10,135 nt of DNA from Candidatus Methanoplasma reticulitermitis (GTDB taxonomy: Archaea; Thermoplasmatota; Thermoplasmata; Methanomassiliicoccales; Methanomethylophilaceae). The notes beneath the pieces are model-generated. The model saw only the letters and a program-made list of their open reading frames with translations. It did no database searches and was not told where the DNA came from. The stretch is taken from NCBI GenBank assembly GCA_031287135.1, contig JAITTK010000117.1, forward strand, positions 1-10,135, given 5' to 3'. Positions 5,358 to 10,135 of the stretch are shown one piece after another (position 1 is the stretch's first letter; each line of letters begins with the position of its first letter). Position numbers and translations under genes: made by a program.

Positions 5358-7292
5358 ATGAAGAAAGAAATGAGTTCCTTCGATGTCCGCTCCATTGTCT
5401 CGGAGATGGCGTCGCTTGAGGGGGCGCACATAGACAAGATATTCCACTGGGGTGCCGGGAATGTTCTGTTCCGTCTCAACGTGCAGGGCGACGGAAAACG
5501 TGAGCTGTTCTTTAAAGACAAGAAATGGCTTTATCTGGCACCGGACCGCCCGGAAACCCCCGACACCCCGACCTCATTCGCTACATTCCTGCGAAAATAC
5601 ATAACCAACGCAAGAATAGGAAAGACCATCCAGGCCGGGTTTGACCGAATAACGGTCACGGAGGTCTTCAAATCCGATGCGGAGTATAAGTTGATCTTCG
5701 AGATGTTCGGCGGGGGGAATGTTCTACTTGTACTTGACGACAAGATAGTCAACTGTCTCACCCATAAAACCTGGAAGGACCGCTCGACACGCCCAGGGGA
5801 GGAATATTTCATGCCAAAAAGCAGATTCGATCCCGTGGAGTCCTCATTCGAAGAATTTGTGGGCGCCTTCCGTTCATCGGGGGCCGACACCGTAAGGACC
5901 CTTGCCACTGCGGTCAACCTGGGCGGTCAATACTCCGAAGAGATATGCAGGAGAAGCGGCATCGACAAGATCCGTCCGTCGAACGAGGTCGGCGATGACG
6001 ATCTGAGAATAATGTATTCCCATTTGAAAGACATGGTCGATTCCGTCGTAAGGGCCGGCGAACCCACCGTGTTCAGAAAGAACGGGGAGATAATAGATGT
6101 TGCCCCCGTGAACCTTCAGATATACGGCGATGCCGAGTCCGAAAGGGTCCTCACCATGTCATTGGCGATCGATTCATTGGTGCGCGAGATCAAAGAGGCC
6201 GAGGGCGAGACACGGGTTGACCCAGAAATAGAGAAACTCAGGAAAAGGATACATAAACAGACGGAGACCGTCAACGAGTACAGAATGGAATCGGAAGATC
6301 TGAAAAAGCGGGCCGATGCCATCTACATGGAATATCAGAAGGTGAACGAGCTACTCACTGTGCTGGGTCTGAAATCGAAGGAAGTGACTTGGGAGAAGCT
6401 TGCGGAAGGGGCCGGGAAGATTCCTTTCGTGACGAATATCGATCCTTCGAAGAATATCGTCACGGTAAGTATCTCGGATTTCAAAATTTCACTCGACTAC
6501 ACCAAAGGGATCGATGCTAACGCATCCGATATCTATCAGAAAAGCAAAGACCTCGGAGAGAGGGCCGGGAGGGCCGAGGTTGCTCTGAAAGAGAGCACGA
6601 TCGAGCTGGAAAAGAAACAAAAAGGCTTCGATAAGGCCAGGGCCATAGAGATGAGCAGAGTCCAGCCCACCAAACAATTCTGGTTCGAGAGATACAAGTG
6701 GTTCATCACATCCTCCGGCAAACTCGTGATCGCCGGAAGGGATGCCCACTCTAACGATAACGTCGTGAAGAAGCACCTGAAGGAGAAGGACATATTCGTC
6801 CATGCCGATGTCCACGGTGCGCCGTCGGTCGTCATGAAAGACGGTTCCGCCGCCGCCCCCGACGAACTGAGGGAAGCGTGCACATTCGCCCTTACGCAGT
6901 CCAAGGCCTGGGTAGCCGCACTCATGGAGGGCGCGGCATTCTGGGTCTATCCGGATCAGGTGAGCAAGACCCCGAATCCCGGAGAGTTCGTCCCCAGAGG
7001 AGCATTCATAGTGAGAGGCAAACGGAATTACGAGCACCATCTTAAGATGGAATTGGGTATCGGGGAGATAACGCACGAAGGGTCCCGGAAGATAATGTGC
7101 GGTCCCGCAGAGCTTTTCGAGAATTCGGAGAGATACATGATCCTCAACCCGGGAAGAGGGAAGAGCGGAAGGAAATCCGGGGAGATCGCCAAAGAATTCC
7201 AGGTGCCCGAGGAAGAGATATCCAGGATACTCCCTCCAGGCGATGTCGAGGTTGTGAAACGGGTATGGATGGAAGAAACTGACGGACAGTGA
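5358..7292 (+). CDS. rqcH: RqcH / NEMF / Rqc2 family ribosome quality-control protein
   Basis: RqcH proteins bind large ribosomal subunits that carry a stuck peptidyl-tRNA and, in bacteria and eukaryotes, recruit charged tRNA to add a C-terminal tail to the nascent chain. This 644-residue protein has the full archaeal layout. An NFACT-N domain (about 1-185) comes first, then a helix-hairpin-helix-like NLGGQYSEEICRRSGIDK (187-204). Charged coiled-coil segments (about 276-335 and 396-432) frame a small middle part. The NFACT-R domain (about 441-555, starting WFERYKWFITSSGKLVIAGRD) follows, then a basic tail. The residues linked to tailing are present and at standard numbering: D9 and D96-R97 (GFDRI), matching the D9/D98/R99 set of yeast Rqc2. 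This supports the ATG at 5358 over a later Met (residue 5). The gene has its own promoter and converges with tRNA-Arg, whose CCA end begins one base beyond the TGA stop. It was formerly annotated as fibronectin-binding protein A-like. Confidence 0.95.
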   Translation: MKKEMSSFDVRSIVSEMASLEGAHIDKIFHWGAGNVLFRLNVQGDGKRELFFKDKKWLYLAPDRPETPDTPTSFATFLRKYITNARIGKTIQAGFDRITVTEVFKSDAEYKLIFEMFGGGNVLLVLDDKIVNCLTHKTWKDRSTRPGEEYFMPKSRFDPVESSFEEFVGAFRSSGADTVRTLATAVNLGGQYSEEICRRSGIDKIRPSNEVGDDDLRIMYSHLKDMVDSVVRAGEPTVFRKNGEIIDVAPVNLQIYGDAESERVLTMSLAIDSLVREIKEAEGETRVDPEIEKLRKRIHKQTETVNEYRMESEDLKKRADAIYMEYQKVNELLTVLGLKSKEVTWEKLAEGAGKIPFVTNIDPSKNIVTVSISDFKISLDYTKGIDANASDIYQKSKDLGERAGRAEVALKESTIELEKKQKGFDKARAIEMSRVQPTKQFWFERYKWFITSSGKLVIAGRDAHSNDNVVKKHLKEKDIFVHADVHGAPSVVMKDGSAAAPDELREACTFALTQSKAWVAALMEGAAFWVYPDQVSKTPNPGEFVPRGAFIVRGKRNYEHHLKMELGIGEITHEGSRKIMCGPAELFENSERYMILNPGRGKSGRKSGEIAKEFQVPEEEISRILPPGDVEVVKRVWMEETDGQ

Positions 7293-7293
7293 C

Positions 7294-7370
7294 TGGTGCC
7301 CGCGCCGGAATTCGAATCCGGGTCAAGAGATCCGCAATCTCTCAGGATATCCAGGCTACCCCACGCGGGC
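7294..7370 (-). tRNA. tRNA-Arg (anticodon GCG), CCA encoded
   Basis: On the minus strand GCCCGCG pairs with CGCGGGC, followed by discriminator A and encoded CCA (7294-7296). The anticodon arm AGAGA-TTGCGGA-TCTCT gives anticodon GCG, reading CGC/CGU arginine codons. The T arm CCGGG-TTCGAAT-TCCGG is normal, and no intron is present. The tRNA lies 39 bases after the eS17 stop, with its own TATA box in that gap. Its 3' end is one base from the rqcH stop on the other strand, so any 3' trailer is antisense to the end of rqcH. Confidence 0.97.
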
Positions 7371-7393
7371 GGATTATTCCGCGGAAAACTGGT

Positions 7394-7406
7394 CGATATT
7401 TAAATT
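7394..7406 (-). promoter_or_regulatory. TATA box of tRNA-Arg
   Basis: The minus-strand sequence CAATTTAAATATC is centred about 30 bases before the tRNA 5' end, just after the eS17 stop codon. It is a strong TATA-like match at the spacing expected for an archaeal tRNA promoter. Confidence 0.6.
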
Positions 7407-7409
7407 GTT

Positions 7410-7601
7410 TCAGACTTCCGGACGGGACAGGTAACGGGTTATGTAACCTGCTATCCTGTTCCTCATCTTCACCGAGTAGACGTCTGTGAGATTGTTGACC
7501 ATCTCTTTGTTGTTCTCGAAATCCCTGCTGAATGCCTGAGGGTATTTGTTGAGAAGCTCGATGGCGACTCTCTTGATATATGTGGGCCTTATTCTTCCCA
7601 T
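7410..7601 (-). CDS. rps17e: Ribosomal protein eS17 (S17e)
   Basis: This is a small-subunit ribosomal protein found only in archaea and eukaryotes. The 63-residue product begins MGRIRPTYIKR and contains AIELLNKYPQAFSRDF, NNLTDV and MRNRIAGYITRYL, the standard eS17 pattern at the usual archaeal length. A GTG three codons upstream (7610) is in frame, but it forms part of the Shine-Dalgarno GGTGA (7607-7611), which lies 5 bases before ATG 7601, so the ATG is the start. The gene sits between thyX and tRNA-Arg on the same strand, 39 bases after thyX. A TATA-like box overlapping the thyX stop suggests it also has its own promoter. It ends in TGA. It is one of the clearest archaeal markers in the window. 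Confidence 0.96.
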   Translation of the reverse strand: MGRIRPTYIKRVAIELLNKYPQAFSRDFENNKEMVNNLTDVYSVKMRNRIAGYITRYLSRPEV

Positions 7602-7636
7602 GTCCTTCACCGATATTAACCCGATTAAGTGGATTC

Positions 7637-7650
7637 CTATTTAAGCTTTG
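7637..7650 (-). promoter_or_regulatory. TATA-like box of eS17, overlapping the thyX stop
   Basis: The minus-strand sequence AAAGCTTAAATAGG contains the thyX TAA stop (7643-7641) inside a TATA-like core. It lies about 40 bases before the eS17 ATG, giving a short leader that would just contain the GGTGA ribosome site. Confidence 0.4.
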
Positions 7651-8303
7651 TTAGGTTTGCGCGGATTGCCACACGACAGCTTCCCTTCGGAGCATGTTCC
7701 CCTGACGCATGGGGGTCCCGCATCCGCAAATATGGTCGGGGATACGTCCCTGCACAGTATCAGCATTTTTTCTGCAAGGTCCCTTATCTCCCACTGCGCA
7801 CGCTCACAGCATCTGAGGGAGAAAAAGTGGAGCAGCTCCCTCGCATTCATCGTTATGGTTATGTTCGTGGTACACCCGTTCGGAAGCAGATATCTCGCAT
7901 CCTCTGCCGGTACTGCCTCGGATAGCTCCCTGTAAGCCTCCCATATCCTTTCCATCGTCCCTTCGTATAATGCAAAGGCTTCGGGATTGTTCCTGACGGT
8001 CTCCGGGACCACATATGAAGGGTCTTTCATAGGGACATATCTCTGACTCTGCTGAGAGAATGAGGCGACTCTGTGCCTCACCAACTGATGCGTCAGTGCT
8101 CTCGACACCCCCTCGACCGAGAACGTGAAAACCGCGTGTTCGATCACTGAGTGATGTCCCATTCCGACGATCTTACCGAGCGTCTTCTCGGGAACCTCGG
8201 TTTCAAGCAGATCCGCCGACGGTCTTTCCGAATAACACGACTTTCCCGCCGCGGCGCATATCGCATCCACATTGGGTGTATGTGCCAATAATCTTACTTT
8301 CAT
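7641..8303 (-). CDS. thyX: ThyX, flavin-dependent thymidylate synthase
   Basis: ThyX methylates dUMP to dTMP using methylenetetrahydrofolate (or an archaeal pterin equivalent), FAD and NADPH; it is unrelated to ThyA. The 220-residue protein carries the signature RHRxxSxxxxSxR as RHRVASFSQQSQR (76-88), preceded by GHHSVIEHAVFTF (49-61), the usual FAD/dUMP-binding blocks. Its C-terminus has the cysteine pattern PPCVRGTCSEGKLSCG, common in anaerobe ThyX proteins. The frame is open further upstream, but ATG 8303 (MKVRLLAHTPNVDAIC) is the right start: it overlaps the TraB-family stop as ATGA, with GGAG about 8 bases upstream inside that gene. Translation is therefore probably coupled to the TraB-family gene. 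No thyA is in the window, and this may be the cell's only dTMP route. It ends in TAA. Confidence 0.96.
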   Translation of the reverse strand: MKVRLLAHTPNVDAICAAAGKSCYSERPSADLLETEVPEKTLGKIVGMGHHSVIEHAVFTFSVEGVSRALTHQLVRHRVASFSQQSQRYVPMKDPSYVVPETVRNNPEAFALYEGTMERIWEAYRELSEAVPAEDARYLLPNGCTTNITITMNARELLHFFSLRCCERAQWEIRDLAEKMLILCRDVSPTIFADAGPPCVRGTCSEGKLSCGNPRKPNKA

Positions 8304-9010
8304 TCCTCTTTCTCCGGTTTTCCGTTCCAGATACGGGACCTTACGCGGTCCATTCTCTCTTGGTCCATCATATCCGCCAGTCTTATTTTCTCGATCTCGA
8401 TGCCGTCGAGGATCTCGCATATCCCCCGGATATGCGCATCTCCCACCACGACCACCACGTTATTGTACTTTTCCGATGCCTCCCGTATCCTCTCTGCCAT
8501 GTACGCATCCCTTTCGTCGATGAGTTTCTCCACCAGGGTTGGGAACCGCCTGCGCATCCTTCTGATGTATTCCTCCTCGTTGTCGACGAAACTCTTCCGC
8601 GTTACATTGATCCTCTTCTTTCCGAACAGGTTATCAGTAACTAGGGAAACGGACCATCTCACCCTCTCCGAAAAGGACATTTCATCTTCGACCTCTTTCA
8701 TCGTCTGCTTTGCATCCTTATCTATGCAGATAATCTCCGCACCGACGATCCTCCCCGCGAATATGGCTGCCACCAAGTCCCCTCCCGGAAAGACGCCGTT
8801 CTTCTCGGACATCCTGTTCTGATATTCCGCCGACCCGCGATACAGTTTGGGGGAGTTCTTCAGCCCCTTGCCCGCTCCCTCGCTGGTGAGTGAGACGTAT
8901 CTGCTTTCATCCAGTTCGACAAGGACGGCATCCGGCCAGGTGTATTTCACAATAAAAGATATCTGTTCTGATATCCTGAACACATGCCCCGTCCCTATCA
9001 TGGTGATCAT
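8300..9010 (-). CDS. TraB/PrgY/Tiki-family protein, short soluble form
   Basis: A 236-residue protein with the TraB family pattern (PF01963): MIGTGHVF (4-11), PDAVLVELDESRY (26-38), a central basic helical region, DERDAYMA (165-172) and VVVVVGDAHIRGI (185-197). Both G-x-x-H motifs that define the Tiki/TraB/EreA/ChaN superfamily are present (GTGH 6-9, GDAH 190-193), as is the glutamate of VELD. Superfamily members such as Tiki are metalloproteases, and enterococcal TraB/PrgY acts on sex pheromone; the substrate in archaea is unknown. Many archaeal homologues carry a C-terminal multi-span membrane domain. This one has no hydrophobic helices and ends with a charged tail, so it is probably cytoplasmic. 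ATG 9010 puts GTGH at the normal place; AAGGA lies about 12 bases upstream, so translation may be weakly led. It overlaps thyX by 4 bases. Confidence 0.9.
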   Translation of the reverse strand: MITMIGTGHVFRISEQISFIVKYTWPDAVLVELDESRYVSLTSEGAGKGLKNSPKLYRGSAEYQNRMSEKNGVFPGGDLVAAIFAGRIVGAEIICIDKDAKQTMKEVEDEMSFSERVRWSVSLVTDNLFGKKRINVTRKSFVDNEEEYIRRMRRRFPTLVEKLIDERDAYMAERIREASEKYNNVVVVVGDAHIRGICEILDGIEIEKIRLADMMDQERMDRVRSRIWNGKPEKEE

Positions 9011-9031
9011 GATCCATGTTATTCCTTATGA

Positions 9032-9044
9032 TTAGATAATCTAA
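9032..9044. promoter_or_regulatory. Inverted repeat over the TraB-gene promoter
   Basis: TTAGAT-A-ATCTAA is a perfect dyad with 6-base arms. It overlaps the only TATA-like sequence (minus-strand TTTAGATTAT, 9037-9046), about 31 bases before the TraB-family ATG. It could be an operator for the traB-thyX unit, or simply an A/T-rich promoter that happens to be symmetric. Confidence 0.35.
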
Positions 9045-9083
9045 ACTGTCCATACCGGGCATTGGGGGATGATCGCCTGCATA

Positions 9084-9094
9084 CAGATTTTATC
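9084..9094 (+). promoter_or_regulatory. TATA-like box of the HAD phosphatase gene
   Basis: AGATTTTATCC is centred about 29 bases before ATG 9119 with no Shine-Dalgarno match between. It fits a leaderless or near-leaderless transcript, and rules against the in-frame TTG at 9062 as the start because that codon lies upstream of the promoter. Confidence 0.5.
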
Positions 9095-9118
9095 CTCGGC
9101 CCACATACGTATTCCGTG

Positions 9119-9805
9119 ATGAGACGATACGATCTTGTGTGCTTCGACATGGACGGCGTGCTGACCGCCCTCCGAAGCTCATGGTATTGGATAAACAACT
9201 GTCTCGGCATAGACAACGAGCCGACATACCGGGCATACATAAACGGAGAGATAGACCAGCCTGAATTCATGAGGAGAGACATAGCACAATGGATGAAGGT
9301 CAGACCCGGGATCAGGATCGCGGATCTGGTGAGATTCCTCCAGGACATGCCGCTAACCGGGGGCATACAGGAGACAGTCGCATGCCTCAGAGGCAACGGC
9401 ATGAGATGCGTAATAATCAGCGGCGGCATAGACCTCGCCGCGAGGATGATCGCGAACGAATTCGGATTCGACGGTTATGTCGCGGACGGGATATGCAGCA
9501 ATCCTGACGGGACCCTCAGCGGAGAAGGCATCGTCAACGTGGACCTCAGGGACAAGGGCGTCAATGTGCGTGAGTACATCGAGAAATACGGTACGACCGT
9601 TGAGAGGACTGTTTCCATCGGCAATTCCTACACCGATATCCCGATGTTCAGGAACACAGGAATGTCCATAGCATTCAATCCGCTGGATGAGTTCACGGTC
9701 GAGGCGGCCACACATACCGTGAGGTCCGACAACATGGCGGATGTCCTCGACCTTATACTTCCTCAGGAAGAACTGCTCTGTTCATCGAAGTCGAATATTT
9801 CATAA
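9119..9805 (+). CDS. HAD family phosphatase, archaeal phosphoserine phosphatase-like (subfamily IB)
   Basis: This 228-residue cytoplasmic enzyme has the four HAD motifs in order: DMDGVL (10-15, nucleophile D10 and acid D12), IISGG (99-103, S101), DKG (145-147, K146) and GNSYTDIPMF (168-177, D173). The order and spacing match SerB-type subfamily IB enzymes, and DMDGVLTALRSSW with a helical cap (20-80) fits the archaeal 'PSP-like' group. It may dephosphorylate phosphoserine, but other phosphomonoesters (sugar or nucleoside phosphates) are equally possible, since DMDGVL replaces the DFDST-type motif of classical SerB. I chose ATG 9119 because the frame upstream begins only with a TTG that precedes the TATA-like box. 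The 3' end overlaps the convergent gene by 43 bases, so the last 14 residues (QEELLCSSKSNIS region) are constrained by two frames. Ends in TAA. Confidence 0.87.
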   Translation: MRRYDLVCFDMDGVLTALRSSWYWINNCLGIDNEPTYRAYINGEIDQPEFMRRDIAQWMKVRPGIRIADLVRFLQDMPLTGGIQETVACLRGNGMRCVIISGGIDLAARMIANEFGFDGYVADGICSNPDGTLSGEGIVNVDLRDKGVNVREYIEKYGTTVERTVSIGNSYTDIPMFRNTGMSIAFNPLDEFTVEAATHTVRSDNMADVLDLILPQEELLCSSKSNIS

Positions 9806-10135
9806 TCTTCATCTTCTTCGAGGTCCAGTACCTCGTATCTCTTCTTCCGTATTTTGCCGTAAATCCTCGTGATGTCCCTGGCTTCCGCGGTTCCGTTCTT
9901 AAGGAGCCGATCCTTTGTTTTTATAGCATGCACCAGCGCATCGAAATCGTCAAACTTCAGCAGCATCCCCACGGTGAACTCGTCATCGGGGTCCGCATCG
10001 ACCCTCACCGAATACGTCTTGTGCACATCGTTCACGGATACCTTGACACGCAGGACCCCGAACTGTTTGACCCACAGGGTTTTTATCTTATCCGCCTGGA
10101 GTTTCTTGTTCCGCTTCCCGTCCTGAGACTCTATG
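9763..10135 (-). CDS. Unknown protein with acidic, serine-rich C-terminus (incomplete, runs off the window)
   Basis: On the minus strand the frame is open from the right edge to TGA at 9763, giving at least 123 residues. No ATG lies inside it and the only nearby GTG (10035) has no ribosome site, so the start is probably beyond the window. The visible part starts with a basic segment (GKRNKKLQADKIKTLWVK), then a strand-rich core (FGVLRVKVSVND, TYSVRVDADPDD), helices with DALVHAIKTKDRLLK, a second basic patch (YGKIRKKRYEVL), and an acidic tail DLEEDEDYEIFDFDE followed by four serines. No membrane span or known motif is seen. The basic body with an acidic tail suggests nucleic-acid or protein binding, but I do not recognise the family. 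It overlaps the HAD gene tail-to-tail by 43 bases, the overlap coding the FDFDEQSSSS end. Confidence 0.7.
   Translation of the reverse strand, partial: IESQDGKRNKKLQADKIKTLWVKQFGVLRVKVSVNDVHKTYSVRVDADPDDEFTVGMLLKFDDFDALVHAIKTKDRLLKNGTAEARDITRIYGKIRKKRYEVLDLEEDEDYEIFDFDEQSSSS

Noticed and set aside
4306..7370. tRNA-Thr and tRNA-Arg flanking rqcH as a functional link to CAT-tailing (alanine/threonine tails)
   Set aside because: tRNA-Thr is separated from rqcH by two unrelated genes and lies on the other strand, and arginine is not a tailing residue. Proximity is best explained by chance.
8304..8420. Upstream extension of thyX into the TraB-family gene
   Set aside because: The added residues are basic low-complexity sequence read from the TraB frame shadow; ATG 8303 gives the normal ThyX N-terminus and an ATGA overlap.
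9116..9162. Box C/D-like guide RNA (GTGATGA at 9116 and CTGA near 9160)
   Set aside because: The motifs fall at the start codon and within the coding sequence of the HAD gene, and there are no internal C' and D' boxes at suitable spacing.
9051..9236. Repeated 12-mer CATACCGGGCAT (9051 and about 9226)
   Set aside because: Only two copies, one in coding sequence, with no flanking similarity. This looks like chance.
1..10135. CRISPR array, transposase, integrase or replication origin
   Set aside because: No regularly spaced direct repeats, no transposase or integrase motifs and no origin-binding repeat cluster were seen on either strand.

Overview
This window looks like a chromosomal segment of a methanogen-type archaeon, most likely within the Thermoplasmata (Methanomassiliicoccales-like). 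The archaeal assignment rests on ribosomal protein eS17, an archaeal-type RqcH/NEMF protein, a TraB-family protein, an archaeal phosphoserine-phosphatase-like HAD enzyme, two tRNAs with genome-encoded CCA ends, and AT-rich TATA-like boxes about 25-30 bases upstream of several start codons that lack a Shine-Dalgarno sequence. HypE implies [NiFe]-hydrogenase maturation and ThyX implies flavin-dependent dTMP synthesis. None of the 12 genes ends in TAG (9 TGA, 3 TAA), as expected if TAG is reserved for pyrrolysine. The order-level placement is inference, not proof.

Layout. At 43-2349 hypE and a DUF1015-family gene run on the + strand, each with its own apparent promoter. At 2455-3564, on the - strand, lies an exported ComEC-type metallo-beta-lactamase-fold protein. 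The stretch 3757-4305 is an accessory scar: the amino-terminal part of a XamI-type restriction endonuclease is cut off and followed by a run of strong DNA palindromes, directly beside the 3' end of tRNA-Thr(GGT) (- strand). At 4462-5237 a two-gene + strand unit encodes a DUF2798 membrane protein and an uncharacterised single-span membrane protein. At 5358-7292 is rqcH, which converges with a tRNA-Arg(GCG) gene only one base away. From 9010 down to 7294 the - strand reads TraB-family gene, thyX (ATGA overlap), eS17, tRNA-Arg. At 9119-9805 (+) is a SerB-like HAD phosphatase, tail-overlapping by 43 bases with an incomplete - strand gene that runs off the right edge.

Most of the window is housekeeping: translation and ribosome quality control (eS17, RqcH, two tRNAs), nucleotide synthesis (ThyX) and hydrogenase maturation (HypE). 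The accessory signal is in 2455-4305. I see no complete new defence or mobile system, no CRISPR array, no transposase and no integrase. The best leads are the restriction-enzyme remnant with its palindrome cluster beside a tRNA, the secreted ComEC-like hydrolase with an inverted repeat in its leader, the coupled short TraB-ThyX pair, and the two uncharacterised membrane or acidic-tail proteins.
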